Below, piece after piece: positions 29,230 to 38,549 of a DNA stretch of 64,000 bases. This DNA is from Pseudomonas sp. Au-Pse12. Lineage in GTDB: Bacteria > Pseudomonadota > Gammaproteobacteria > Pseudomonadales > Pseudomonadaceae. The DNA lies in NCBI RefSeq assembly GCF_021341665.1, contig NZ_JAJTTH010000001.1:806001-870000 (forward strand), given 5' to 3'. Both the position numbers and the translations under genes were made by a program. The notes under the pieces are model-generated. The model saw nothing but the letters and a program-made list of their open reading frames with translations. It was not told the origin of the DNA and did not search any database. Position 1 is the stretch's first letter, and each line of letters opens with the position of its first letter.

Positions 29230-30063
29230 TCAGCCCGGCGCCACCTGGCTGCGCACGTAAGCCGCTGGCGGCTGGCCCACCATGCGCTGGAAATCCCTGA
29301 CGAAATGCGCCTGGTCGAAGTAGCCCAGGCGCAGGGCCAGCTCGGCATCCGGCTGGGCCTCGCCCCGCTGCAGCAGGGCCAGGGCCTCGTGCAGGCGGTA
29401 GCGGGCGATGACCCATTTCGGGCTCACCCCCACGTACTGGGCAAACAGCCGCTGCAACTGGCGCGGGCTCACGCCGGCCAGCTGCGCCAGGTCCTGCACG
29501 CGGGTCAGTTGCGGGTCTGTGGCGGCCCGTTCCACCAGTTGGTTGAGCATCGCCACCCGCTCATCGGCCGCAGGCAGGTTGGCCAGCAGCCAGGCCGTGG
29601 CCCGCTCACTCATCGGCGCCATTCCCGGCCAGGCGCCAGCCTCGAGCAGGCTATCGGCCGTCCCCAAGACCTCGGCGGCAGCGACCGAACGGTCGCGCAA
29701 CAGTTCCATGGAGCGCCCCCAGAACGGCTGGAACGCCGCCGCACGAAACTTGATGCCGAACACCCAGCCCTGGCCGGCCAGGGTCTTGCTGAAGCGTTGC
29801 CGATGCGGCCCCCAGATCCGCGCCTGATTGCCCTCCAGCACCAGATGCACGTTGGGATGGGGCAAGGTTTCCTGGCGTTCGACCCGCGAGTCGGGCAGCG
29901 CCCAGCCCACGTACCAGAAGTGTTCCACCCAGGGCGCCAGGGCGGGCGGCGGTGCCTGCCGCAGGTGCTCGAAGTGCTGGGCCGCCAGGCGCTGATTGAG
30001 CACGCCCCGAGCAGGCCCGACAGCGGCGGCTGATGACGGTCGCGTTTTTCCAATGCGCTGCAT
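29230..30063 (-). CDS. AraC-family transcriptional regulator
   Basis: A 277-residue regulator with a DUF6597-like N-terminal half (APWVEHFWYVGWALP; LPHPNVHLVLEGNQARIWGP). The C-terminal AraC DNA-binding domain is VQDLAQLAGVSPRQLQRLF and RLGYFDQAHFVRDFQRMVGQ. The ATG at 30063 is chosen because the frame upstream runs antisense to the DUF3224 gene. It is convergent with the PF10118 gene (22 nt apart) and divergent from the DUF3224 gene, which is a likely target along with itself. Confidence 0.88.
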   Translation of the reverse strand: MQRIGKTRPSSAAAVGPARGVLNQRLAAQHFEHLRQAPPPALAPWVEHFWYVGWALPDSRVERQETLPHPNVHLVLEGNQARIWGPHRQRFSKTLAGQGWVFGIKFRAAAFQPFWGRSMELLRDRSVAAAEVLGTADSLLEAGAWPGMAPMSERATAWLLANLPAADERVAMLNQLVERAATDPQLTRVQDLAQLAGVSPRQLQRLFAQYVGVSPKWVIARYRLHEALALLQRGEAQPDAELALRLGYFDQAHFVRDFQRMVGQPPAAYVRSQVAPG

Positions 30064-30153
30064 GATGCTTGTGCTTTCATCCCTGTCCCAGGCCCGGGCC
30101 CCATGCCCAACGGTCCGGCGCCTATTATTACCTGCTCGACACTGGAGAACAGC

Positions 30154-30552
30154 ATGCACGCCACAGGCCCATTCAACGTCAAACTGCCCAGCCACCCCGT
30201 TGCCCCGGAGACCGAAGCGGCGCAACTGGGACGCAAGGCGATTCACAAGACCTTCGACGGCGACCTGCAGGGAACCAGCGTCGGCGAAATGCTCAGCAGC
30301 ATCGGCACGGTGGCGGGCTCGGCAGGCTATGTGGCGCTGGAGCGATTCGAAGGCAGCCTGGCCGGCCGCCACGGCAGCTTCGTCCTGATGCACTACGGGG
30401 TCATGGACCGCGGTCAGTCGACCCTGCACATCCAGGTGCTGCCCGACTCCACCAGCGGTGAACTGCTGGGCCTCACCGGCCGGATGCAGATCCGGATCCA
30501 GGACGGCCAGCACTACTACGCGTTCGACTACAGCCTGCCCGACGACTGCTAA
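30154..30552 (+). CDS. DUF3224 domain protein
   Basis: A 132-residue cytosolic protein with no signal peptide. The pattern FDGDLQGTSVGEMLSSIGTV, then YVALERFEGSLAGRHGSFVL and GELLGLTGRMQIRIQDGQHY, matches DUF3224 proteins, which adopt an allene-oxide-cyclase-like beta-barrel. No enzymatic activity is established. The ATG at 30154 has a TGGAGAA ribosome site. It is divergent from the AraC gene and 35 nt upstream of the DJ-1-like gene, probably in one transcript. Confidence 0.82.
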   Translation: MHATGPFNVKLPSHPVAPETEAAQLGRKAIHKTFDGDLQGTSVGEMLSSIGTVAGSAGYVALERFEGSLAGRHGSFVLMHYGVMDRGQSTLHIQVLPDSTSGELLGLTGRMQIRIQDGQHYYAFDYSLPDDC

Positions 30553-30587
30553 TCTGCAGCGCACCTTTTGTGCTGCGAGCCCGCGCC

Positions 30588-31367
30588 ATGATCCTGATCC
30601 TGCTGCCCCACGCCGACTACGACCCCACGGAAAGCAGCCTGCCCTGGCAGGCCGCCCGGGATGCAGGCTTCGAAGCGCAGTTCGCCACGCCGCTGGGCAT
30701 GCCGGCCTACGCCGATGCGCGGCTGGTGAGCCTGGGCTTCGGCCCGCTCAACCGGCTGTTGATGACCCCGGCCGCGGACCTTGAGCGCTATCACGCCATG
30801 ACCCGCGACCCGGCCTTTCGCCGCCCCCTGAAGTACGCCGACGTCGACCCGCAGGCGTTCGAAGGCTTGCTGATTCCCGGCGGCCACGCCAAGGGCATGC
30901 GCAGCCTGCTGGAGTCCGAGGACGTGCGGCGGATCATCCTGGCCTTCTTCCACGCCGACAAGCCGGTGGCCGCGGTGTGCCATGGCCCCCTGGCCCTGGC
31001 CCGCTGCATCGATACCGACACCGGGCGCTCCGTGCTCTATGGACGTAAGGTCACCGCGCTGCTGGCCGGGCCCATGGAACTGGCGGCCTGGATCGTCACC
31101 GCGCCCTGGCTGGGGCGCTACTACCGCACCTACGACTGCAGCGTCGAGGCAGAGATCAAGCAGGCCCTGGCCAGCCCGGCGGATTTTCTTTCCGGGCCCT
31201 GGCTACCGCGCCGGGACTCGGCAGCCCATCCCGAGCGCGGCTTTGTGGTCCGCGACCGGCATCTGCTGACCGCCCGCTGGCCGGGGGACTGTCACCGCTT
31301 CGCCAATGAATGGGTGACCCTGCTGCAACAGGCGCGGCAGGCCCAGCCGGAGCAAATCCGGGTTTGA
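30588..31367 (+). CDS. DJ-1/PfpI-family glutamine-amidotransferase-like protein
   Basis: A 259-residue protein with the DJ-1/PfpI nucleophile elbow AVCHGPLALAR (Cys131), the GLLIPGGHAKGM oxyanion loop and an acidic residue near Glu15 (DPTESSLPW). The size and residues resemble Hsp31-type glyoxalase III/deglycase proteins, but also unassigned class I amidotransferase-like members. The start at 30588 is preferred; the upstream ATG at 30570 lacks a better ribosome site. Function unresolved. Confidence 0.85.
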   Translation: MILILLPHADYDPTESSLPWQAARDAGFEAQFATPLGMPAYADARLVSLGFGPLNRLLMTPAADLERYHAMTRDPAFRRPLKYADVDPQAFEGLLIPGGHAKGMRSLLESEDVRRIILAFFHADKPVAAVCHGPLALARCIDTDTGRSVLYGRKVTALLAGPMELAAWIVTAPWLGRYYRTYDCSVEAEIKQALASPADFLSGPWLPRRDSAAHPERGFVVRDRHLLTARWPGDCHRFANEWVTLLQQARQAQPEQIRV

Positions 31368-31424
31368 AGGCGTAAGCGCGAGCGCTGCTGCTTCACCCTA
31401 CTCAGCCTGCACCTACCGGAAGGC

Positions 31425-32189
31425 TCAGGCGTGGGACCAGCGGCGGTGCAGGCCGCGGGCCAGCGCGTCGAGGGCAAAGCCCAGGACACCGATCAGCAGG
31501 ACCATGGCCATCAGTTCCGAGTAGGCCAGGCGGTCCCGGGTGTCGAGGATGAAGTAGCCCAGGCCGGCGCTGACCCCGAGCATTTCGCAGGGCACCAGGA
31601 CGATCCACAGGATGCCAATCGACAACCGCACGCCGGTCAGTACATGCCCGAGCACCCCGGGCAGTATCACTTTGCGCAGGGTTTCCCAGCGGGTGGCGCT
31701 GAGGCTGCGGCTCAGCTGTAGCCAGCGCGGGTCCAGTTGGCGCACGCCGGCCGCGGTGTTGAGCAGGATAGGCCACAGCGCGGCGAACGCCAGGAGGAAG
31801 TAGATCGGCTGGTCGCCCACGCCCATCAGCATCACCACCACCGGCATCCAGGACAGCGGCGAGATCATCCGCAGAAACTGGAACGCCGGGGTGGTGGCCG
31901 CCTCCAGGTGCCGGTAGCTGCCCACCAGCAGGCCCAGGGGCACGCCGATCAACAGCGCCAGCAGCAGGCCGACGAGGATCCGCTTGAGGCTCACCAGAAC
32001 GTGCTCATACAGCTCGCCACGCCCCAGCAGCTCCACCAGGCTGGCGAAGGTGGCCTCGGGCGAGAAACGCGCCGCCAGGCCGTTGCCGCCACCCAGCAGA
32101 TGCACCCCCAGCCACCAGGCCAGCAGCAGGCTCGCCAGCCCCGCCAGGCCCAGGACCCAGTGGCTCAGGGAGGAAGGTTGCTTGCCCAT
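31425..32189 (-). CDS. ABC transporter permease (SsuC/TauC-like)
   Basis: A 254-residue BPD-type permease with about six membrane segments (for example WVLGLAGLASLLLAWWLGV near the start). The EAA loop is LSATRWETLRKVILPGVLGHV. It belongs to the nitrate/sulfonate/taurine group. Its ATG overlaps the stop of the binding protein gene (TGATG). It is the last gene of the operon AhpD-like, ACAD-like, ATPase, binding protein, permease. The transported compound is unknown. Confidence 0.9.
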   Translation of the reverse strand: MGKQPSSLSHWVLGLAGLASLLLAWWLGVHLLGGGNGLAARFSPEATFASLVELLGRGELYEHVLVSLKRILVGLLLALLIGVPLGLLVGSYRHLEAATTPAFQFLRMISPLSWMPVVVMLMGVGDQPIYFLLAFAALWPILLNTAAGVRQLDPRWLQLSRSLSATRWETLRKVILPGVLGHVLTGVRLSIGILWIVLVPCEMLGVSAGLGYFILDTRDRLAYSELMAMVLLIGVLGFALDALARGLHRRWSHA

Positions 32190-33388
32190 CAGAGACCGAA
32201 CTCCTCGCTGCGCTCGAAACTGTCCGCCAGGCCGAAGGCCTTGAGCCCGCCGACGGCGGCGATGGCGTTGCGCACGAAGCGCTCGTCCACCAGGTCCTTG
32301 GCGGTGTGCGCCGGATCGAGGCTGGCGAGGAAGCCCTTGTCGCCCTCGATCAGGGTGTCCTTGAGGCGCTTGACCAGCTCTTCGGTGTAGCTGGGGAACG
32401 GGTACGGCTGGAAGTCGATGCGCTGCTCGTCCCAGTGGCCGTGCTGGATCGCGCCGCTGGCCAGGTAGGCCTCGCGGTCCGTGGCCGCCGGGGCCAGCAC
32501 CCGGTTGAGTACCTGCGGCGCGTGCGGCGTGTAGCGGTTGGCGCCGTCCTTGGACAGCAGCTGGGCGGCCTCGGCGCGGTGGTCGCGGGTCCACAGCTGA
32601 GCCTTGACGATGGCGTTGACCACTTTCTGCGACCACTCGGGGCGGTTGTTCAGGTCGTGCTCGTGCATGAACACCACGCAGCAGGCGTGGTTGCGCCAGA
32701 CGTCGCCGGTAAAGCGCTGCACCCGGCCGACCTTGAGTTCTTCGGCCAGGGCATTGAACGGCTCGGCGACGATGTAGCCGGCAATCCGCTGGCTGGCCAG
32801 GGCCGGCGGCATGTCCGACGGCGGCAGCACCACCAGGTTGACCTCGTTGGCCCCCAGTGCACTGCCGGCGGCCTTGCTCACCGGCACCAGGCCGTGGTCG
32901 CGGAACAATTGCTGCACCACCACGTTATGGATCGAGTACCAGAACGGAATCGCCACCGACTGCCCCGCCAGTTGCTTGACCTCGGTAATCCCCGGGGCCA
33001 CGGTCAGGCCGGAGCCACCGACGTGGTTCCAGGCCACCACCTTGGCCGGCACGCGGCTGCCGTAGCGAGCCCAGACGGTCATCGGCGACAGCAGGTGAAT
33101 CACGTTGACCTGCCCGGAAATGAACGCCTCGATCACCTGGGCCCAACTGCGCAGCAGCACCGGCCGCTCGGCCTTGATGCCTTCGGCCTCGAACAGGCCG
33201 TTGTTATGGGCCACCAGCAACGGCGTGGCGTCGGTGATCGGCAGGTAGCCGATGCGCACCGGCGCGTCCGGCTCCTGGGCCGCGCGGGCCTGCAGGCTGT
33301 TGAGCAGCGGCAAGGCGCCGCCAGCGGTCAGCAGCGCGCTGAGCTTGAGAAAATCACGACGGGTATGAGTGAAGTCGTCCAGGCACAT
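32189..33388 (-). CDS. ABC transporter substrate-binding protein with Tat signal (NMT1/SsuA-like)
   Basis: A 399-residue protein whose N-terminus carries a twin-arginine motif, THTRRDFLKLSALLTAGGAL, so it is probably exported folded. The mature part, starting near PVRIGYLPITDATPLLVAHN, is an NMT1/NrtA/SsuA-type solute-binding fold. The ATG at 33388 is used; an in-frame TTG is 6 nt upstream. It overlaps the ATPase gene end by 35 nt. Length (~400) is greater than typical SsuA (~320), closer to nitrate/AtsR-type binding proteins. An organosulfur or sulfonate ligand is inferred from class and neighbours. Confidence 0.9.
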   Translation of the reverse strand: MCLDDFTHTRRDFLKLSALLTAGGALPLLNSLQARAAQEPDAPVRIGYLPITDATPLLVAHNNGLFEAEGIKAERPVLLRSWAQVIEAFISGQVNVIHLLSPMTVWARYGSRVPAKVVAWNHVGGSGLTVAPGITEVKQLAGQSVAIPFWYSIHNVVVQQLFRDHGLVPVSKAAGSALGANEVNLVVLPPSDMPPALASQRIAGYIVAEPFNALAEELKVGRVQRFTGDVWRNHACCVVFMHEHDLNNRPEWSQKVVNAIVKAQLWTRDHRAEAAQLLSKDGANRYTPHAPQVLNRVLAPAATDREAYLASGAIQHGHWDEQRIDFQPYPFPSYTEELVKRLKDTLIEGDKGFLASLDPAHTAKDLVDERFVRNAIAAVGGLKAFGLADSFERSEEFGL

Positions 33389-34193
33389 GGTCAATCTCCG
33401 ACGGTGCAGGCAAAGGGGAAGTTAAGGGATTGCGGCTCGCCCGCCGAAGGGTCTTGAGAATCTCGATACGCAGGGCGCCCAGTTCCTCGATCCGCTCGGC
33501 GCGCGGCGCCGGCAGGTCGATGTGCCATTGGCCGAGGGTGCGCGCCGGGCTGTTACCCAGTAGCAGGACCCGATCGGACAGCAGCAGGGCTTCGTCGATG
33601 TCATGGGTGATCAGCAGCGCCGCGGTGCGGTGCTGGCCGATCACCTGGAGCAGCAGTTGCTGCATGTCGGCGCGGGTCACCTCGTCCAGCGCGCCAAAGG
33701 GTTCGTCCAGCAGCAACACCTGCGGTTGCCGGGCCAGGCAGCGGGCCAGCGCGGTGCGTTGGGCCATGCCGCCGGACAGCTGCGCCGGGTAGCGCTGGCG
33801 GGCATGCTCCAGGCCCACCGCGGCAATCGCCTGGTCAATGCGTTCCTTGCGCTGCTGCGGGCTCAGGCGCGGCTGGCGGGCGAAATCCAGGCCGAAGGCA
33901 ACGTTGTGCTCCAGGTTCAGCCAGGGCAGCAGGCTGGGGTCCTGGAACGCCACGGCCACCCGCGGATGGGGGCCGTCGAGCGCTTCGCCGAGCAGGCTGA
34001 CCTGCCCTGCATGGGGCTTCTGCAGGCCGGCCAGGACCCGCAACAGGCTGGACTTGCCGACCCCGCTGGGGCCGAGGATGGACACCACTTCCCCGGCTTG
34101 CAGCTGCAGGTCGAAGTCCTCCAGCACGGGGTGCCAGCCCTCCGCCGCCGGGTAGCCGAGGCTGATTGCCCGCGCGTTCAACAGGCCGCTCAT
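33354..34193 (-). CDS. ABC transporter ATP-binding protein (SsuB/TauB-like)
   Basis: A 279-residue ATPase with Walker A GPSGVGKSS, Q-loop VAFQDPSLLPWLN, signature LSGGMAQRTALARCLA, Walker B VLLLDEPFGALDEVT and H-loop ITHDIDEAL. The PFGALDE and SGGMAQR wording is typical of the nitrate/sulfonate/taurine importers. The C-terminus extends ~30 residues (PLTSPLPAPSEIDHVPGRLH) into the binding-protein gene. The ATG at 34193 overlaps the ACAD-like gene stop. Confidence 0.92.
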   Translation of the reverse strand: MSGLLNARAISLGYPAAEGWHPVLEDFDLQLQAGEVVSILGPSGVGKSSLLRVLAGLQKPHAGQVSLLGEALDGPHPRVAVAFQDPSLLPWLNLEHNVAFGLDFARQPRLSPQQRKERIDQAIAAVGLEHARQRYPAQLSGGMAQRTALARCLARQPQVLLLDEPFGALDEVTRADMQQLLLQVIGQHRTAALLITHDIDEALLLSDRVLLLGNSPARTLGQWHIDLPAPRAERIEELGALRIEILKTLRRASRNPLTSPLPAPSEIDHVPGRLHSYPS

Positions 34194-35260
34194 GCTGCCG
34201 CGTTCCGCGCCTGGCGCTGCAGTTCGGCGCGCAGTTGCACCAGGCTCGGGGTGACGATGGGGACGAACGCCGATTCGCGCCAGCGCCGGGCAAACCCGCT
34301 GCCGAACTCGCTGAGGTAGGCCTTGCCGCCGCTGGCCTGCAACTCCAGCTGCACGGCGTTGGCGGTGGCTTCGGCGAGGGCGATGCGCACCCGGAACAAG
34401 GCGCCGGGCTGGCCCAGGAAGCGCCCGTCGAGCAGGCCACTCTTGAGCTCGCTGACGGTCTGTTCCAGCTGCTGGCGTTGTTCCAGCAAGGGCTCCTGGA
34501 GGATCGAGCGGGCCCCCTCGACGTGCTGTTCCACCTCGTTCAGGGCACGCCGCGCCAGGCCGATGGCCAGCGCGCATTGCAGGCCGAGAAAGGCCGGACG
34601 CACGGCCGGCAGGAACGCCCGGGCGTCCTCGTGCAGCAGCCAGTCGCGCGCCACCACGACCTGGTCCAGCTCCAGGGCGGCGGTGTTGCTCGACTGCAAG
34701 CCCATCAGTTGCAGATCATCGGAACGCTGCAACCCCGACAAGGCATCGGGAATCGCCAGGATGAACGGCGCCCCGCCCTCCTCGCGCTCGATGGCCGCCG
34801 CGACCACGAAACCGCTCTTGCGCAGGTTAGTGACCCAGTGCAGCCGGCCGTTGAGGCGCCAGCCGTGGTCCTGCTCCTGCGCCTTGACCTGCAGGGCCTC
34901 GATCCCCGACAGGAACTTCATGGCATTCGACAACCCGGTGGCCCCGGCCAGTTCGCCACTGAGCAGCGACGGCAGCAGGCGTTGACGCAACGCGCTGTTG
35001 GGGCTGTGCAGCAGGTACTCGATGAAGGCCCGCTGCCCCCAGCAGACGAACGCCGCGGCCAACGAGTGGCTGGCCACGCTGGCCATGACTTCCAGGGCAT
35101 CGGTCAAGTCACCGCCGCTGCCGCCCTGGGCCGGGTCGATACCGACCCGCAGCACCTGGGCGCCGGCCAGCCGGGCGAGTACCTGCTGCGGGTCGCACTG
35201 ACCCTGGTCGAGTGCCTGGGCCTGGGCATCCAGCCATTCACTCAATTGCGCATCGAGCAT
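34190..35260 (-). CDS. Acyl-CoA dehydrogenase-like flavoprotein
   Basis: A 356-residue protein with the ACAD fold order: N-terminal helical part, a middle beta part (GATGLSNAMKFLSGIEAL, where true ACADs read LTEPxAGSD), and a C-terminal helical part (GGKAYLSEFGSGFARRWRES). The canonical TEP motif and an obvious catalytic Glu are missing. This resembles FMN-dependent monooxygenase members such as DszC/SfnC rather than true dehydrogenases. Its place inside an SsuABC-like operon favours a desulfurisation-type oxygenase using reduced flavin; this is inference. The start has a CAAGGAG ribosome site. Confidence 0.82.
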   Translation of the reverse strand: MLDAQLSEWLDAQAQALDQGQCDPQQVLARLAGAQVLRVGIDPAQGGSGGDLTDALEVMASVASHSLAAAFVCWGQRAFIEYLLHSPNSALRQRLLPSLLSGELAGATGLSNAMKFLSGIEALQVKAQEQDHGWRLNGRLHWVTNLRKSGFVVAAAIEREEGGAPFILAIPDALSGLQRSDDLQLMGLQSSNTAALELDQVVVARDWLLHEDARAFLPAVRPAFLGLQCALAIGLARRALNEVEQHVEGARSILQEPLLEQRQQLEQTVSELKSGLLDGRFLGQPGALFRVRIALAEATANAVQLELQASGGKAYLSEFGSGFARRWRESAFVPIVTPSLVQLRAELQRQARNAAA

Positions 35261-35279
35261 GTCGTTTTCTCCTTGAAGG

Positions 35280-35304
35280 GGGCGCCGCACAAGCATCGGC
35301 GCCC
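35280..35304. other. GC-rich intercistronic hairpin
   Basis: GGGCGCCG and CGGCGCCC form an 8-bp stem with a 9-nt loop between the AhpD-like stop and the ACAD-like start. There is no T-run on either strand, so it is more likely to affect mRNA processing or stability than to terminate. Confidence 0.35.
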
Positions 35305-35308
35305 TGAC

Positions 35309-35869
35309 TCATTGACCTTGCACTGACCAGCGGTACTTGGCCAGTTCGGGGTTCAGTTCGGTGCCGGCGAAGACGTTGGCGAAATTGCACAGCGTCGCCA
35401 GGCTGATGCCCAGGATCACTTCCAGGGCGTTGCCTTCGCTGTACCCTGCGGCCTTGAACTGTTCATAGCCCGCGTCGCTGACCTTGCCCCGGGTGGCGAT
35501 CACTTCCCGGGCGAAAGCCGCCAGGGCCTCGAGCCGGGCTTCGGGCAAGGTGCTCTGCTCGCGCAGGGCGCTGACCACCGGGTCGGAGAGTTTGGCCTTG
35601 TTCAGGGCCACCGAGGTATGACCTGCGACACAGAAATCGCAGCCATGGGTGGTGGCGGCCACCAACTGCACGACTTCGCGCTCCGCCAGGCTCAGCTCGG
35701 CCTTGCCGTTGAGCGCGGACACCGTGACGTAGGTTTCCAGGGCCGCCGGGGCGTTGGCCAGGATACCCAGCAGATTGGGGATGAAACCTGAGTTTTTCAG
35801 GGCATTTTCCAGAAATGGCCGCGCGGCTTCTGGAGCGGTGTGCAAGGTGTGTAGAGTGACGCGGGACAT
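35309..35869 (-). CDS. AhpD/carboxymuconolactone decarboxylase-family protein
   Basis: A 186-residue protein with the AhpD-type redox motif CDFCVAGH (Cys77, Cys80, His84). Conserved Glu residues in LSLAEREVVQLVAA belong to the same proton relay. Known members reduce peroxides or act as disulphide reductases; decarboxylases of the fold lack the CxxC. The ATG at 35869 has an AGGAGA ribosome site and is preferred over the frame start at 35902. It is the first gene of the ABC/ACAD operon and is divergent from an AraC regulator 104 nt away. Confidence 0.9.
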   Translation of the reverse strand: MSRVTLHTLHTAPEAARPFLENALKNSGFIPNLLGILANAPAALETYVTVSALNGKAELSLAEREVVQLVAATTHGCDFCVAGHTSVALNKAKLSDPVVSALREQSTLPEARLEALAAFAREVIATRGKVSDAGYEQFKAAGYSEGNALEVILGISLATLCNFANVFAGTELNPELAKYRWSVQGQ

Positions 35870-35973
35870 GGAGTAGTCTCCTGCTGTGTGGGTGTGCGTC
35901 AAGTCTGTTGGTTATAAGAATTTCGATCCATATTCTAAAGTAGCGATTACTTGCTCCTGAGTGTTTCCCTTAG

Positions 35974-36885
35974 ATGATTTCTTCAAGCCCACTGGTTGAT
36001 TGGTTATTAGAAGGCCTGGAACTCGATGCCAGCCTGTTTCACGTCGGACGCTACTGCGGGGGCTGGCACGCCAGCACCCAGGGCCTGGCCCGGGCCAGCT
36101 TCCACCTGATTGTCCAGGGCCATTGCTGGCTGCATATCGACGGCTTGCCGCAAGCCTTGCGCCTGGACGCCGGAGACGCGGTATTCCTGCTGCAGGACCT
36201 GGGTTATCGGCTGTCCAGCGCCCAGCAGCCTGACGTGGCGCAACAACTGCCGCGCACTCACATGACCCCGCTGGACCCCAATGCCCAGGAAGGCGTGGGG
36301 CTGGTCTGCGGTTTTTTCCATTTCAAGTCCGGGTTGTCCTCGCTGATCATCGACAGCCTGCCGGGCTGGATCATCCTGCGGGCTGGCGACCCTTCGCTGA
36401 GCGCTGCCCGGGCGCTGTTCCAGCTGATTCTCGAAGAATGCCAGCGAACGCCGCAGCCCTCCTCGGCCCTGCTCGAACGCCTGAGCCACCTGCTGTTCTT
36501 GTATGTGCTGCGCCACCAGGTGAATGCCAACCAGGACCTCGGCGGGCTGGTGGCGCTGGCCCGTCATCCGGGGTTTGCGCCGCTGCTGGAGCAACTGATC
36601 CAGCGCCCCGGCGAGTCCTGGCCCCTGGAAAACATGGCGGCGCTGACCGGGCTGTCGCGCTCGGCGTTCTTCAAGCGCTTCAATGAATTGGCCGGGCAAT
36701 CCCCCGGGCAGGTGTTGCTGGCCTTGCGCATGCGCCATGCCTGCCAACTGCTCAAGGCCAACCAGACCGTCGAGCAAGCGGCGACGGCGGTGGGCTATCA
36801 GTCGATCGCCGCCTTCACCCGGGCCTTCACCAAGGCCGTGGGCCTGCAACCGGGGGCCTATCGCAAACAGCATGAAGGGCGCTGA
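35974..36885 (+). CDS. AraC-family transcriptional regulator (cupin-type sensor)
   Basis: A 303-residue regulator. The N-terminal cupin-like domain (FHLIVQGHCWLHIDGL, LRLDAGDAVFLLQDLGYRL) resembles AraC_binding_2/cupin_6 members. The C-terminal DNA-binding domain is MAALTGLSRSAFFKRFNELA and VGYQSIAAFTRAFTKAVG. It is divergent from the AhpD-ACAD-ABC operon, which is the likely target. The intergenic segment holds an imperfect inverted AGAAT/ATTCT pair (about 35928-35937 and 35931-35937 region) that could belong to the promoter. Confidence 0.9.
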   Translation: MISSSPLVDWLLEGLELDASLFHVGRYCGGWHASTQGLARASFHLIVQGHCWLHIDGLPQALRLDAGDAVFLLQDLGYRLSSAQQPDVAQQLPRTHMTPLDPNAQEGVGLVCGFFHFKSGLSSLIIDSLPGWIILRAGDPSLSAARALFQLILEECQRTPQPSSALLERLSHLLFLYVLRHQVNANQDLGGLVALARHPGFAPLLEQLIQRPGESWPLENMAALTGLSRSAFFKRFNELAGQSPGQVLLALRMRHACQLLKANQTVEQAATAVGYQSIAAFTRAFTKAVGLQPGAYRKQHEGR

Positions 36886-36903
36886 CGCGCGCCCGGAATG
36901 ATT

Positions 36904-37575
36904 TCAGCGGCGATGGGCCAACGCGCGCACCAGGCGATCGCCAGCGCTCTGTACCCCCTGCACCAGCAGCACCAGGACCAGCACCGTGGCGACCATGATC
37001 TGGTTGTTGAAACGCTGATAGCCGTAGCGGATCGCCAGATCGCCCAGGCCACCACCGCCGATGACCCCGGCCATGGAGGAAAAGCCGATCAGCATCACCA
37101 GGGTCAGGGTCAGCCCCGCCAGCAGGGCCGGCAAGGCCTCCGGCAGCAGCGCCTTGAAGATCACGTGACCGATGTGCCCGCCCATGGCCAGGATCGCCTC
37201 GATCCGCCCCCGGTCCACTTCATCCAGGGCGTTCTCGACGATCCGCGCAAAAAACGGAAAGGCGCCGATGGTGATCGGCACCACCGCGGCGGTGCTGCCC
37301 AAGGTCGTGCCCACCACCAGCCGGGTCAGCGGAATCAGGGCAATCAGCAGCACCACGAAAGGCAGCGAGCGCCCCAGGTTGACCAGGCCGCCCAGCAGCC
37401 GATTGAGCCGGGCCATGGGGTACAGGCCGCCCTTGCGACTGATGAACAGCAGCACGCCCAGGGGCAGGCCGATCAACAGGGTGAACAGTGAGGCCAGCAG
37501 CACCATGTACAGGGTTTCAGCGGTGGCGGTCAGCAGCAGCTGCGCCAGTTCCTGCCAATCGAGGTTGCGGTTCAC
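36904..37575 (-). CDS. metI: MetI-like ABC transporter permease
   Basis: A 223-residue permease with five or so membrane segments and the MetI EAA loop [20 protein letters not shown], followed by the characteristic [20 protein letters not shown]. Known family role: D/L-methionine or related thio-compound import with MetN and MetQ. It overlaps metN by 4 nt. Because the operon also has a dioxygenase and a Mop protein, the true substrate may be a methionine-related sulfur compound rather than methionine. Confidence 0.9.
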   Translation of the reverse strand: MNRNLDWQELAQLLLTATAETLYMVLLASLFTLLIGLPLGVLLFISRKGGLYPMARLNRLLGGLVNLGRSLPFVVLLIALIPLTRLVVGTTLGSTAAVVPITIGAFPFFARIVENALDEVDRGRIEAILAMGGHIGHVIFKALLPEALPALLAGLTLTLVMLIGFSSMAGVIGGGGLGDLAIRYGYQRFNNQIMVATVLVLVLLVQGVQSAGDRLVRALAHRR

Positions 37576-38549
37576 AGGCGTTCGCTCCGAATCCCTCGCT
37601 GGGCCAGGGCCGCCAGCAGTTGTTGGAACTTTCCGGCATCGGCGGGGGCGGCGGCGATGCGCAGGCGCCCTACCCGTCGGCCGCCTACCGCTTCGACACC
37701 GCCGGCCAGCACCTTGAGTTCCAGCGCCTGCTGGCGGCTCAGTTGCTCCAGCAGCGGCGCCGCGCGCTGGTTGTCGAAAAAGGTCAGTTCGGCCTGGGGC
37801 TGGCTGCCGTTGAACGGCAGGTTGTAGCCCGGCAACAGGGCCCGGCCCAGGGCCGACTGCGGGTTGCCCAGCAACTCGGCCACCGCGCCGCTCTCCACCA
37901 GCCGGCCGCCCGCCAGGGACGCGGCATGGCTGCAGATGGCCTTGACCACCTCCAGCTCATGGGTGATCAGCACAATGGTCAGCCCCAGTTCGCGGTTGAT
38001 CTGCGCCAGCAGTTGCAGGATCGACGCCGTGGTTTCCGGGTCCAGGGCGCTGGTGGCCTCATCCGACAGCAGGTAACGCGGCCTGACGGCCAGGGCCCGG
38101 GCGATGCCCACCCGCTGTTTCTGGCCACCGGACAATTGCGAGGGAAAGGCCTGGGCCTTGTCGCTCAGGCCCACCAGTTCCAGCAGTTCCAGAACCCGCG
38201 CGCGGCGCTGGTTCTTGCCCAGGCCGGCAATTTCCAGGGGCACCGCGACATTGTCCTCGACCGTGCGCGAATGCAGCAGGTTGAAGCCCTGGAAGATCAT
38301 GCCGATGCCCTGGCGCTGGCGTCGCAGCTCGCTCGCGGACAAGGCACCGAGGTCCTGACCGTCGATCAGGATGCGCCCGGAGCTGGGTCGTTCCAGCAGG
38401 TTCAGGCAACGCAGCAGGGTCGACTTGCCGGCGCCGCTGCGCCCGAGAATGCCGTACACCGCGCCGTCGGCAATCGTCAACGACACCCGATCCAGTGCCG
38501 CGGGCTGGCCCTCCCCGTAGACCTTGCTGAGCTGCTGGACGTCGATCAT
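37572..38549 (-). CDS. metN: MetN-like ABC transporter ATP-binding protein
   Basis: A 325-residue ATPase with Walker [12 protein letters not shown]-loop [17 protein letters not shown], signature [15 protein letters not shown], Walker [16 protein letters not shown] and H-loop [10 protein letters not shown]-terminal NIL-type regulatory domain follows (about 245-325), as in MetN where it binds methionine. It overlaps metI and metQ by 4 nt each, indicating tight coupling. Confidence 0.93.
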   Translation of the reverse strand: MIDVQQLSKVYGEGQPAALDRVSLTIADGAVYGILGRSGAGKSTLLRCLNLLERPSSGRILIDGQDLGALSASELRRQRQGIGMIFQGFNLLHSRTVEDNVAVPLEIAGLGKNQRRARVLELLELVGLSDKAQAFPSQLSGGQKQRVGIARALAVRPRYLLSDEATSALDPETTASILQLLAQINRELGLTIVLITHELEVVKAICSHAASLAGGRLVESGAVAELLGNPQSALGRALLPGYNLPFNGSQPQAELTFFDNQRAAPLLEQLSRQQALELKVLAGGVEAVGGRRVGRLRIAAAPADAGKFQQLLAALAQRGIRSERL

